Positions 22,086-33,468 of a stretch of 64,000 nucleotides of DNA are shown here, piece after piece. A model generated the notes under the pieces. The model made no database searches. It was not told the origin of the DNA and worked only from the letters and a program-made list of their open reading frames with translations. Where the stretch lies: contig JABYQR010000007.1 in assembly GCA_022592445.1 (NCBI GenBank), positions 274,343-338,342 of the forward strand. Direction: 5' to 3'. Position 1 is the first letter of the stretch. Each line of letters opens with the position of its first letter. The translations under genes were made by a program, and so were the position numbers. The DNA comes from Cytidiella melzeri. Its lineage: Eukaryota > Basidiomycota > Agaricomycetes > Polyporales > Irpicaceae.

Positions 22086-25000
22086 TCATCGTGCGGTCTT
22101 GAGAAGCTCCCGGAGCTCTTCGCTGAATTGGGGTATCCCAGTCTTCAAGCGTTCTGTTTGAGAGCTCGACTTGAGCGAGCTCTTGTCGCTCGCCACATTG
22201 CGTCGGCGGAGGTCTCCTCCTGATGCCTCCCCTTCGGCTCGGCGCCGATCCATATCCGCCACTAGCTGCGTGAACGATAGGAAGAGAACCTCTGCTTGAG
22301 CCAACGTGCTGTCAAGGTCGATAGTCATGCTGAGCTCATTACAATACTATTGAAAATAGAAACAACCAGGCATATCAGTACAGATCTTCCCACCGCCACA
22401 GGGGAACACACCTTCAAGATCTCATCGAACTGTGCGACCAACAACATGTCAAGAGATAAGAAGGTTGCATGACGCGAGTGGTGCCCAAAAGACTGACCTC
22501 GACCAGGTACCGCATGATCACCTCTCGGTGCGATTCCAACACGGCAAGCGCGACAAAGAGCACGAAAGAGGTGCTATAATAGTCCGTCCACAGGTTTTCC
22601 CACAGCCGAAGCACGTCCTCGAATGGGAATTCCCGCTTAAACGCAATAAGGATCCACCTGACGCGTCGTTAGTAAACTCGCGACAGCCACCGTTATGAAA
22701 AAACTACCGGAAGCAGAAGAATAAGTTCAATGACTCCGTTTTCTCTGCATACGAAGCAGAATCAGCTTTGCACCTCCAGGAGAAAACATTCGGCACGTTG
22801 ACAAACGCACCTAGGTGCCGGTATAGCTCCGGGTCCATCACAGCGATGAGCTGCTGAAGGGTCGAAAGCTGCTTCTTCATGCCGCTCTGATCACGCAAGA
22901 AGTTCTGATTCTGTGCGTGAAGACAGCGTGAGCAGGCATATGGTTAGAGTCACGAGACTTACCATTCGATTCATAATCTCCACGAAGCACCAAAACGTCA
23001 GCTCCTCGTCGGCGCCAGTGGCAACGTACACCGGTGCGCATAGATCGGACATTCCTTGCACGTAACCTTGGAAAAATCAGGTGCACAGCATTGGCAAGAG
23101 CTCGAAACAATGAGACGTACCCAGTTCTTTATCATAAAAGTTATACGTCAACAAAACGGTTCCTAAACGCTCAATGTGCTCGTTTGAGGGTGCTTGCGCT
23201 CCGATATCACTTAGGCCGGGGGATATCGTAGAGAAACGCATATGCATGCCCTTCTCATCTTCAGTGACGTCTAAGGTAGGTGTTGTTGTAGCAAATAGCG
23301 GCTGCGTACGATCTGTTCGTCGGCAGTCTACATCTATGCGATGTCGCTCCTGCACCTCACGTTAGCAATCTTGGTACAAAACGGAAACAAAATCAACTAA
23401 CCTCAAGGACATCTTGCCTCTCGAATACCTCCGGAACGCCCCACCACTCATCTTTGAGATCGCGGTATTGTTTTCTGTTGTTGTGATGAGTACAGTAGAC
23501 GGAATGAAACCATTCAATTACCGTTTTGCCTCCCATGATCCCATTCTCTGAGCTTGTGATACGTTCCAAGGGTACACACCCAGGAGGAATGGCCATATCT
23601 TCTTCCTGAGATCCCCTTCAGGATTAACGCCTCTCCTGAAAATTTCCCGCTTCATCGATTCCAAGCTCACTCGTGGTGTCCCGTCTGGCCCAAACCATTC
23701 CTGCCACATCTTCTCGTCCACAGAATGTGTGGGGTCTCGAGTCGTCTTCGGCGTTGGTAAGTTGGTGGTAGATTGGAGCAGTTCAAAAACACCCAGGGAT
23801 GATGTTTCGGAGGGCAATTCTTCAGTGGAGGTCGGTACTGTCTGCGCCTCCCTTCGTCTGGACCGTTCACCTTCTTCCGCAACTATCCGAGCCCAACGAG
23901 CGAGATACACACGGGCACTTTCGAACTCTCCTACGCCGCCTTTCTCCACCCAGCTACCCCATTCTAGGTCGCCGTTGGCGTTCACAAGACTTTTGACAGG
24001 ATCCGGCAAATGCGGAATAATAGGCTTTGCTAGCGGGTGAGAGAGAATCTGTTGGGCGGCATGAGTGGCATGCCTCGTAATCTGCGAAAACGATTGCAGG
24101 AGGGCTAGTCGAGCCTGTGATGGTGCGCTCGAGGACGAAGTTGGAGGTGAATGAAGGGAGCGATGCAAAATTGATGATCTCTCCGAGTAGGGGTTGACAG
24201 GTGAAGATAGAGGTCGCGGTCGGCGGTGAGCCGGTATGGGAGAGAATGAGTTAGCATATGAGGACTGTGCAAGGATATTGTCGACTGCGTCATCAGCGAA
24301 AAGCTGTGATGAATGTGCTTCGAGATCTTCCCGAGAGGGGTCTACTAAGAACAGCGTGGGCTGCAGATTGGACCGTAGGATGTGCGCATGAGTGCGAATG
24401 CGCGCCATCAGGTCCTCTCCACCCCATGAGATGCCAGATTTTGTACCCAAGGAAGAGGCCTGCTGTGGAGGGTACGAATTATGCTTCGTGTCGGCGGGCG
24501 ACTTCTGCGTGAGCGTGAAGGAGCGAGATTCGTCGTCATGGAAGTGCAGGGTTGGTAGTGTTGTCCCGTTGAGGAGGTTGATGGCCACCGAGCCGTCTGC
24601 AAATATAAGGCTGGTTAGAACTAGATTATGCAGCGGCACCAAATGTTTCCGCCGCCGTCATACGGTGGTAATTAATAAAGAGGCGGTATGTGGCGTCATA
24701 GAGGAGAAAGAGTGAGATGGGTTGCGAAACTGCCGAACGCACGCAAGACGCGTCGCAAGTGGACTGCGCATTTCGCGCCGTACAGTTCGGAACTGCCAGT
24801 AAATTCACAGCCACAAGCTGGGACTTGTCAAGGCTCAGTTATACCGCCTCGCTGACGTAAACGAGCCACGCATTGCGGAATGGAACCAAGAAATGCAACT
24901 TACTCCATGAGGACAAGGACGGCGGGTTGACAATCAAGGAGTAAATGGATGACAGCGGGACTGAAAAAGCATATGTCTCAGGCCTTGACAAAGGCATGTC

Positions 25001-25395
25001 AATGATGACGGCATCTGGGATACGACACTTAGTTTGGCGAAAGCAAAATGGGACGTCTGAACGAACCGTCGTCTTCCTCATCTACCACTGTTCTCTCTTC
25101 GATCTTTATAAATTTGTCCCACTCGGTTTGACCCTTCTCACTGAGCAGCGTCTCAGGTAGCCAGGCAAGAAGATATGACGGGTTCACGGCCTCCTGTTAC
25201 ACAATGGAGTCTGTTAGGAGTGATTATGGATACACAGCAGCTACCCACCCGTTTCACGAGGGCCACGAACCCGGGGATATTGTCTCGTGCATAGGCTGTT
25301 GGGTTCACATAGACCTTGGACTTGCTATACAAGAGTCTGTATCTGCTCCCTTCATGGTGATCGGTGTCGTCTTGTATTGGCTTGATTTCCACCAT
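22086..25395 (-). CDS. GYP7: Rab GTPase-activating protein, Gyp7 family (TBC domain)
   Basis: GAP for Ypt7/Rab7-class GTPases at the vacuole and late endosome. The N-terminus has the Gyp7-specific RLLYSKSKVYVNPTAYARDN and NIPGFVALVKR. A long Ser/Pro linker precedes the TBC start (WFGPDGTPRV, LRKKIWPFLLGVYPW). The arginine finger is IDVDCRRTDR, and the glutamine finger is YVQGMSDLCAPVYV. Later helices include LNLFFCFRW, FPFEDVLRLWENLWTDY and a C-terminal Arg-rich tail. All catalytic residues are present. Several introns. The start at 25395 (MVEIKPIQ) is the first ATG in the exon, but an upstream exon could add a few residues. The stop is at 22088-22086. Confidence 0.88.
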
Positions 25396-25710
25396 CGAAT
25401 CGGAGAGCTAACGGCTGGTTAGCTCGCTGCCAAAATCAGAGAATAACATGACTAGAACAGACCGATACCACAGCAAAGGACTCTTCAAAGGATTGAGAAT
25501 GCTCAGCCAAGGTCATCAAGGGTCAGGCTATATAAGAGGTTGAGGACAAAAGCTGCGCCTGCGGTGGCGGACTAGCGAAGGAACGTCAGAGCTGATAGGC
25601 GCTCTCGAATCACGCTTCACTGCAGTCTCGCAGCACCTTTTGCGCGTGCGCCGTGCGACCTCCTCCATTCTCGACTGCGGCCCAGTCGCCAACTTCCAAC
25701 TGCAACCAGA
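25396..25710. other. Divergent promoter GYP7 / SNRNP27
   Basis: 315 bp between two divergent starts. A TATA-like tatataaga lies near 25530; no other signal. Confidence 0.4.
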
Positions 25711-26700
25711 ATGTCCTCGCGCTACGACGGCAGAAGGAGAGAATACGACAGAGGTGACTACGACAGAGACCGTGATCGTGGCCAGAGACACGGCGACCGC
25801 CCACCACCACCTCCACCCAGACGCGATGGCAGGAGCAGATCCAGGAGTCCTAGGCGGGGTGCTCCAGACAGAGACAGAGACCGTAGACCGACTGGTGAGT
25901 CGTCGCGTATTTTTCTTACACATTGTGGGTTGTGACACCTTCGCATAGACCGAAGAGACTACGTTAGGGACGATCGCAGAGACAGGGATAGAGGTTTTCG
26001 CGACGATAGGAGACGTGATGACCGAGATAGAGACCGAAGGGACCCTCAGCGCGAGGACAGGCGCGAGCCCAGAGAATCAGAACGCGACAGACGGGAACCC
26101 CCCAGAAGAGACGCAGAGCGGGAACGTGTAGGTGATCGCGGCCTTGACAATTCTGAAAAAGCCAGTGGCAGGACGGGGCCTTCACTTGGTGACTACGACG
26201 GGAAACACACAGGCGGTTTAAATGGTGAGCTGCATTCACACTCAAAGTAACGTCTCCTGTTCACTCAATACGTCTGCTAGGCTCTGAGGAGCCGCAGTCC
26301 AGACAGCTATCTGAGATGCCAACAGAAGATGGGGAGGAAGTTGAACCCATGGACGCCACGAACGACGACGACGCTGCCATGATGGCTATGATGGGCATGA
26401 GTGGCTTTGGATCCACGAAGGTTTGCGGCTAACTGTGGACAGGCCACTTTTGATTCATTGTTGGTTCTTCATGCAGGGTAAACATGTGGAAGGTAACCAA
26501 GAAGGAGCCGCAAGTGTCAAGAAAATGCGAACATGGCGTCAGTACATGAACAGGCTAGTTGTAACATGCTCACGTCCTATGTCTGCTAATGGGACATTTT
26601 CTGCAGGCGTGGAGGATTCAATAGGTCAGAGCGACATCATTGCACGATGATTTTTTTCCCTCATGGCCATCTTTACAGACCACTGGACAAGATCAAGTAA
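25711..26700 (+). CDS. SNRNP27: U4/U6.U5 tri-snRNP 27 kDa protein (SNRNP27)
   Basis: Spliceosome component that acts around 5' splice-site selection. Six exons resolved: 25711-25894, 25949-26224, 26281-26420, 26477-26553, 26607-26624 and 26679-26700, 238 residues. The N-terminal two thirds is an RD/RE/RS-rich low-complexity region. The C-terminal signature is complete: MMAMMGMSGFGSTKGKHVEG, then KKMRTWRQYMNR and RGGFNRPLDKIK at the very end. The intron after exon 4 has a GC donor (ACAG|gctagt) and a normal acceptor (ctgcag); using GT alternatives breaks the conserved NRRGGFNRPL. Exon 5 is only 18 bp. Confidence 0.92.
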
Positions 26701-27309
26701 TGGTTCACTCGTTCTCTCATCTGTTGTGGAACCTCTGCTGGTTATTTCGGTGCATTTCTCAGTTAAGTTTTGTTCCTACAATTGAACGATAACACCTGCC
26801 GCTACTCGCAATATAACAGCGCTACGTGACATTCACTCGTATGGTCGCCTGTACATTCCCAAGGACATAGGTGAGCTTCTGACAGTTATTGATGCCTTCA
26901 TTGCACATTCTTTTGTGTCCTATTATGGGATATGGAGCTCATGTAAGTGCTGGAGACATTGATTTGGTATTTTCAGCACAATGTGCTGAGCGCCGAGTTT
27001 ATACGAACACCCATAACCCGTAGTATCCATCGGTTGCCACACTGGCAGAAGATACTGAATTGTTGTTCTCACGAGATTGTAGCCCTATCAAGTCTCTTGT
27101 CCACAATTGAGAATGGACTTGCTGGCCCCTCCAAACTGAATCATAGAGTCCAATGAGTATTGAATACTAATGGGTAAACACATGCGATCGTCGAGATAGA
27201 GGGAGTGTAGAACATTGTAGGAGAGACAAAGAACGTTGAGTCATGGAGTGGCGGAAGGAGAGTGAGGAAAAATCTCCGAGACCGTCACAGCAACGATCGC
27301 TCGAGTAGA
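26701..27309. other. Convergent intergenic region SNRNP27/eIF1
   Basis: 609 bp with stop-rich frames. Nothing recognised beyond 3' UTR sequence. Confidence 0.5.
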
Positions 27310-27881
27310 CTAGAAACCGTGGATCTTGATCGTGGCCTTTGGTATGCCCTCTTCAACGAGAAAAGTGGAGATCTTGAGTCGCTGGTCCCCCTGAAGTTGA
27401 ATAACCTGTCCAGCCTCCTCGTCTTCGACTAAAGTACCGTTGCAAGCAAATTCCTGGCATGGTAGGGACGATGTCAGAGTCAGAATACGGGCAGTCGCCG
27501 ATTGTGCGGCGATGAAACCCCCCAAAACATACCTTCTTGAAAGCCTTCAAAAGTTTCTTGGCATCGTATTCTGCAGTGGAGGGTGGGAGTCAGAAGTTTT
27601 TCCGCTTGGCGCAGCACTTATGTGTGTGTGACTCACCCTTGGGGAGGCCCTGAAGAGTTGTCAGGGTCTTACGTCCGTTCCGTTGCTGGACACGAACGTG
27701 GATGTAGTTGGACTGAGATCCGACGTCGTTATTTGCGGCAGCAAGAGCGTCACCCTCGTCAGCGAAGGGGTCTGTTGAAGGGCAAAAGAGAGTGTGCATG
27801 TCAGTGCCATGCGCGCCCCTTTGGATCGATTAACAAAAAGCGGCTCTACTGACCAAAAGTGGCAAAGTTCTGCACGTTCAT
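27310..27881 (-). CDS. SUI1: Translation initiation factor eIF1 (SUI1)
   Basis: Start-codon fidelity factor of the 43S complex. Four exons resolved on the minus strand: 27881-27854, 27771-27637, 27570-27533 and 27453-27310, giving 114 residues, the expected length. The conserved stretches are YIHVRVQQRNGRKTLTTLQG, KKLLKAFKK, CNGTLVEDEEAGQVIQLQGD and the C-terminus EEGIPKATIKIHGF. Because eIF1 in many eukaryotes starts in poor context for autoregulation, the first ATG (context cgtcgcATGa) is notable in lacking a purine at -3, which agrees with that pattern. Confidence 0.95.
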
Positions 27882-28118
27882 GCGACGAGCGTAGAGTACA
27901 AGGGCAGGGAAAGTTGGAACTGAGAGGCTGAGTGGGGGTTGTTTTGTGAGAGAGAGACGAAAGAGAGAGGAAGATGAACAAGAGATGATGACGGAAACCA
28001 ACAGAGTGGGAACGCGCATATATATGCAGGCTGGCCTGGGTTATGTAAGCAGCTGTAGATCTCTCTAATTCGGTTTTCTACCACACCTCGACTCACACTC
28101 AACGGCATAAAGGACTAT

Positions 28119-28912
28119 ATGGCAGGCACAGCAGCAGCAGGACAGAAGAGAAGGAGACCACCGACGTTCCAGCACCTGCCTCTCAATCGAGGTATGGCAA
28201 TCTTCGCACAGTATCTTGTTCATGTCGTCTGACATACCAATGCAACACAGCCAAAAAGCTCAAGCAATCCTGGGTCGAGAACCAGAAGATTAAAAGCAAG
28301 TGGAAGGCTCAGAAACGGAAAGAGGGTCTTCTCACGACCAAGTCGTTTTCACCGGCCTCAGAAGAGGACGGAGACGAAGGTCACGGATCTGAGAACGAAG
28401 ACGACGACAGTCCGGACGGCTCAGACTCGGACCAGGAAGATGCTGACGATGCTTCTGTGCGGGAGGAGAGTGGAAATGAAACGGGAAATGAAGAAGATGA
28501 AGACCGTGGAAGTGGCAACGAGGATGCGGATGAGAAGGACATATCCGTGCAGTCACGACCGTCTTCCCGTGGCAGTTTGGCAAACAGAGGAAACCTTCGC
28601 TCTCGAGGTGGTGGGACATCAACAACGACTCAGAGCGGTCGGTCGAGGCAAGCCAAAGGAGATGGCCAGCAAGAAGAACCATCGCTTCGGGAACTGCAGA
28701 ATCAGGCCTACTCTCGGTCTTCACTGCACACTTTCAGGTCAGCTTCATCACGCAGACACCATGGTCCTAGTACGAGAGACTTCAACGGAAGAGGGCGTGG
28801 ACAAGGGGGACATCTTGGTGATGCTCGAGAGAGAGGTCGCGGAAGAGGACAGCCTGACATGCGATTACGAATGAACGCCATGTTGGAACAGATCAAGAGG
28901 AATTATGCGTAA
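28119..28912 (+). CDS. Basic/acidic nuclear protein, possibly Fyv7-like rRNA-processing factor
   Basis: Two exons resolved, 28119-28191 and 28251-28912, 244 residues. The N-terminus is basic (GQKRRRPPTF, AKKLKQSWVENQKIKSKWKA). The middle is strongly acidic with Glu/Asp runs. The C-terminal quarter is RGRGQGG-like and ends GQPDMRLRMNAMLEQIKRNY. The basic K/W start and a GQP-x-M...L-x-x-I-K ending resemble yeast Fyv7, an 18S rRNA-processing protein, but similarity is too weak to be sure. Nuclear or nucleolar location is likely from the composition. The divergent neighbour is eIF1, 237 bp away. Confidence 0.6.
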
Positions 28913-29048
28913 CATCAGCGACGGAAACTCGATGCTTAGACATGGACTCCCTAGCATTACCGTGACATAAAAGCCGTAAGGAGCATTTTGCTGCCGTTTA
29001 TTCGTAGTATGAACGGAATTACACGGCGAGGTCCAATTATATAAACTG

Positions 29049-30226
29049 TTACTTGGATCTGTTTTCTTTCTCGGGGTCGTCGACAACCATTTCCTCAGTT
29101 CCGCCCGATGTCGACGCTTCTGGCTGGGACTGCTCTTCCACCGACAGCTCCTCTGAGGATTTAACGAAACGCTCGCCTAGAGTCAACGGTTTCGTAGGTG
29201 CCACGGGAATTGACGTCGTCGACGACAGTGGCTGCGGGCGGTCGCTAAGATGTCCGGGGCTTGGATCATCGAGTTCATCTACCAGACCCAAAGCTTTATG
29301 ATCAAGGCTCGCAGATCCTGCAGGTGGGATAATGGAGGCGATGTTGCCAGTTTCAGCTGCTGGAAGGGATAGCGGTGATGGTGGGGGACTGCGGGATTGG
29401 GACCGTCGAGCATCATCATGTAAGAAGGGGATAGGTGAGAACATGGGAGTCGCTGGAGCCGACGATGATAGCAGCGGGACAATTGAAAGTGCCATGGCTG
29501 TAGGTCTTGCGCTGTCTTTATCGTTCGAGACGGGGAATGTGTCCCACGTAGACGTGACCAAGGTAGTCCTTTCGATAGCTCTCAAATATTTTCCAAGGAA
29601 CTTGTATTCTTTTCGAGGATGTAGACATAGCTCGCATAGACGTTGAATTGTAAAGGGAGCACTGCCAGCGCCTCTGATTAGTACTACCTAGTGAAGTTTA
29701 GATGAACGCGCACCCGTCGAGCTCGTCCAATTGAGCATATATCGCTTCCTTCATGCATACGGCCTCATCCTGCGTCAAAATTGCCTTGGGTGCTTCATTG
29801 GGATTGTTCGGGTTGCGAGGGCGCGGTGGAAATGGCGGCAATTTCAGTCCTCCGGATGGCATTTGGCGAGAAGGTGACACCAACTGAGGAGTTGGCAGCG
29901 CGTCGTTTGACTGCGATAGATATAGGGAGATATTCTTTACTATGCGTTCAGCTAGCTGATGTCGAGTACATGCCAAATGAATCGCGCACCTTGTCAAGCT
30001 TATGCTTGATAATGTCTCGAAGTCGCGTCCACGCCGTTCTGAAAGGGCTATAAGCACTTTGGAAACCCGTGTGCCAGCACAGTATTCACTTTACTTCGTC
30101 TGTGGACGCGATTTGCTCCAACACTTCATCGTGTTCTGCCAGCTCGAAGGATGATTAATATGTCTCAATTGCAAAGCGCACACGTCGCATACCTGGGAGC
30201 CATTGGAAGGACTTGTTTTCAGACAT
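29049..30226 (-). CDS. PPP4R2: Protein phosphatase 4 regulatory subunit 2 (PPP4R2)
   Basis: Regulatory subunit of the PP4 phosphatase, involved in DNA-damage recovery. The ATG at 30226 gives MSENKSFQWLP, spliced to EHDEVLEQIASTDEVK. Later exons give LRDIIKHKLDK and the diagnostic PFTIQRLCELCLHPRKEY, followed by YLRAIERTTLVTSTWDTF. The C-terminal 150 residues are Ser/Pro/Asp-rich and disordered, with acidic MVVDDPEKENRSK at the end. The longer frame that begins at 30345 was rejected because the shorter start joins correctly by splicing. Stop at 29051-29049. Confidence 0.87.
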
Positions 30227-30535
30227 AAATGATCAAGCAATGAGCTTTGCGATGTTCCCGTTATGTCACGAAAGAGGGCGGAGACGATAGTGGTCGTGTG
30301 TAAAGGACGTGGTGGTGGCTGTTTATCACAGCGCACTACATACATACTCGGCTTCGCCGGCCGGTACCAGATTGGAACCGTGCTCTCTGCTCTCTACTTA
30401 CCACACCATCAAGTCCAACGACTTGTCAGCCTCTAAGCAGGGCACCAAGGCTCTAGCTGCTACCGGGATCATTTTAGCATTGGGCTTTGGAACACTATCT
30501 ACACTTCTCTAACAATTAACAGCCACTACTTGAAC

Positions 30536-31971
30536 ATGGTTGCATTCTCAATTCCTAAGCTCGACGAAAAGAACCGGAGGCTGCTGTCCTCTTACGCAGT
30601 TGATTGGTGAGTGAGGTGCACTGTTGGCACAGGGAACAGCTAACCACGACGTGGTAGGTTCACGTCCATTGCCTTGAGGTAAGAAAGTTACCCTGCATTG
30701 GAACGCCATGGTGTGCTGAAAATCTGCAGCGCAACATTCTACTGTCTCGAACGGATACCCGGCTTCAAACGACAGTTCTCGTTAGAAGACAAAACGTAAG
30801 CTTTATATCCCTACCAGAAGACTACGAGCGCTGACTGTGTCGAGACAGTATACAATTCCCGTACGTACCAGCTGCTCTACAAGTCGAACCTGACGTAACC
30901 TGACACCATTCAGATATGCCTCACACGAACGTGTTCCAGTATGTTCATGTATGCATCCGCAAGTCAATAAAAAGTCACCGGCATTTGCAGGATTGGGCTC
31001 TTACTATCGTCTGCTTTGTTGCACCTATGTCTCTACTGCTCGCCGTCAACTATTTGACTCTGCGCTCGAAATGGGACTGTCACGTCAGCGTGCTAGGCCG
31101 TAAGTTCTACATCCTCCCAGTTTAACGTTGCGCTTACTGGCTTTTGCAGTTGTGGTCAGTCTAAGTCTCACCGCGGTAGTTACCGAGGTAACGAAGATCA
31201 CAGTGGGCCGTCCCCGTCCGGGTATATTTTATATTTTTCCAGGTCCCACTACATATGCTCACATATATTCTCCTATAGATCTCATTTCACGCTGCGTTCC
31301 CAAGCCAGGTTCGACAGATCCGATCTGGGGTCTGTCCACTTTTGAAGTATGCACCGCGCAGTCCGACACATTCCAGTTTCATGACGGTTGGAGAAGTTTC
31401 CCGAGCGGCCATTCCAGTTGTAAGTATGCCGCTGTGTGTCGACTACGGCGAGCTAATATTGGATGGGCTCAGTATCGTTCGCGGGGCTTGGGTTTCTCTC
31501 GTTCTATCTGGCGGGTAAGCTCCAACTGTTCAACAGGAAAGCGTACACGGTAGGTGGTGATCCCACCACTGTGTAGCATATTTTTACGATGATTGCAGGT
31601 CAAAGTATGGCTCGTTCTCACACCCCTTGTTGGTGCGACGCTCGTCGCTGTTTCTCGGACAATGGACTACCGCCGTAAGTCTCTCCTAAAACCATTTGCA
31701 GCGGCCATATCCAGCGCTGACAAGCTATACAGATCACTGGCATGATGTGCTCGCAGGCTCAGCTCTAGGGCTTGTGCTGTCTTACCTGACATACCGCCAA
31801 TACTTCCCACCTCTGCAATCGCACGAATGCGACGAGCCGTATCCGTCCCGTGTCAGACTCGAGCAGACTATCCTTCCCACTCATAGCGACGACCAAAGTT
31901 TAGAGGTGTATCGGCCCAATGGGGCTGGGTATGGCCACGCTCCTTACCATGATACAGAGGAAGAGACTTGA
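30536..31971 (+). CDS. PAP2-family lipid phosphatase (Lpp1/Dpp1-like)
   Basis: Membrane enzyme that dephosphorylates phosphatidic acid or diacylglycerol pyrophosphate. The ATG at 30536 (MVAFSIPKLDEKN) is followed by many very short exons, for example SATFYCLERIPGFKRQFSLE, YASHERVP and a membrane exon DWALTIVCFVAP. The three phosphatase motifs are present: KITVGRPRPG (usual form KxxxxxxRP), FPSGHSS and DHWHDVLAGSALG, all with catalytic His/Arg intact. In motif 1 the usual Asp after RPRP is Gly. About six transmembrane segments. The C-terminus is a polar tail ending ETEEET-like. It lies 309 bp from PPP4R2 in divergent orientation. Confidence 0.88.
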
Positions 31972-32285
31972 ATTGAGGTGCAGGCTTGTCACGAGCCTAA
32001 GTTGAGGTGGGGCGGATTTCGTTGTGAAGGAGTTGATCTTCCAAGCTTTTATTGGCTATATACATAAGTTTTTAAGACGATGTTCAAGTTATACTGACGC
32101 TGTCTTCAAGTTGATGACAAGCTGGCAAATTCAGCGCCTGACATACCATTGAGGAGAAATACCATAACAAGGTATGTACTACAAGCAAGTACAAACAAAG
32201 GCTGTTGCAACTGTATAGCTCATAACTCTAATTTGTAACCGCCACCACAGTTCATCGTCCGTAGCCAAATTTCGCATCACTCGAC
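31972..32285. other. Intergenic region PAP2/RPS21
   Basis: 314 bp; PAP2 3' UTR and RPS21 promoter. Nothing specific recognised. Confidence 0.5.
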
Positions 32286-32734
32286 ATGGAGAACGATCAG
32301 GTATGCTTCCAATGCACCAGAGTACGGCGAGAGTAACGAGCTAACGCTCTGTTTCAAAACTTCAGGGTGTCCTCGTTGACCTTTACGTCCCGCGCAAGTG
32401 CTCGGCGACCAGTGCGTGCTCCAGAACTGATATTGGGGTTGAAGCTGACGTGCAACGAACCATCTTTTTCACAGACCGTCTCATTACTTCCAAAGACCAC
32501 GCTTCTGTCCAGATCGCCGTCGCCGACGTCGACGCCAACGGCCGTGCTCTCTCTACCTCCACCACCTTTGCTCTCTCCGGCCAAGTCCGTGCCCAGGGCG
32601 AGAGCGACGATTCTCTAAACCGATTGGCGACGAAGGCAGGACGTGAGTTACTCGCCTTTGATTACAACAAATTTGTTCTGACTGTGGTCTGATCATTTGC
32701 AGTGCTTCGCAACGTCTGGTCATACCAAAAGTAA
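32286..32734 (+). CDS. RPS21: 40S ribosomal protein S21 (eS21)
   Basis: Small-subunit ribosomal protein. Four exons resolved: 32286-32300, 32366-32411, 32475-32642 and 32703-32734, 86 residues, the usual size. The N-terminus MENDQGVLVDLYVPRKCSAT is diagnostic, followed by NRLITSKDHASVQIAVADVD and the conserved C-terminus LLRNVWSYQK. The first coding exon is 15 bp. The longer frames overlapping it on both strands are shadows. Confidence 0.95.
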
Positions 32735-33468
32735 CCGCGTAAGACAACCGGAAGGGCTCTGGTTGTTCTCTGCATGTACTTGTCGCGTTCACAATCACGA
32801 CTGCTATAGCATTTTCTTGCCACTTGATCTCTCGAGAATGCATAGCTGGATCAGTCTCAGCAGTGAGGCTTGGATGCGGGCGGTGATGTCTGTTTGCCTC
32901 AGCTCCTGCTACGACAGCACGGACGGATCGCCACCAACCTACCTACGTGTTGTGAGACTGATGAATGTTACAAGGATAAGTATGGCGCCTCAGGTAGTTC
33001 CTATCTCATGCCGCTGTGTTCCTGGTAGGCAGCGCTGCTGACTCGGCTTGTTGCAGCTGCGCTTTGTGCGTTCCAAGCCAATCAAACTATATCATGCCAT
33101 CCATGTCTGTTCTGCACATACCCTTTTTTTTGCTACGCACCGTCCACTGCGCTTTCCTCACTGCTGTTCGTACAGCACCTCTGAGCACACGATAGTGGAC
33201 GCACGTATTTGTTAGATGTACGCCATGTTTGTCTTCTGCTATGGCGGGGTGCGGCAAGAGATGACCGCGATCACTACCAAATCTTTGACAAGTCGACAAC
33301 TTTTCTTGACGATGACTCGAGTGATGTCAACTCTCGTCTCCCACAGCGACCATGCGGTTCATCTGGATCGGCACCGGGCGTATTGACTTGAGACCAATAC
33401 CTTGATGATAACAGGACGGCCGAGCGTACAACCCGACTTGACTCAACTTCCTCACTCAAGCTTCCACC
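32735..33468. other. Intergenic region RPS21/ABC transporter
   Basis: About 730 bp upstream of the ABC gene. An upstream open frame runs into the ABC gene's second exon; no separate gene supported. Confidence 0.45.

Noticed and set aside
30227..30345. Upstream start for PPP4R2 (MYVVRCDKQPP)
   Set aside because: The frame does not join the conserved EHDEVLEQIA exon; the ATG at 30226 does, with proper phase.
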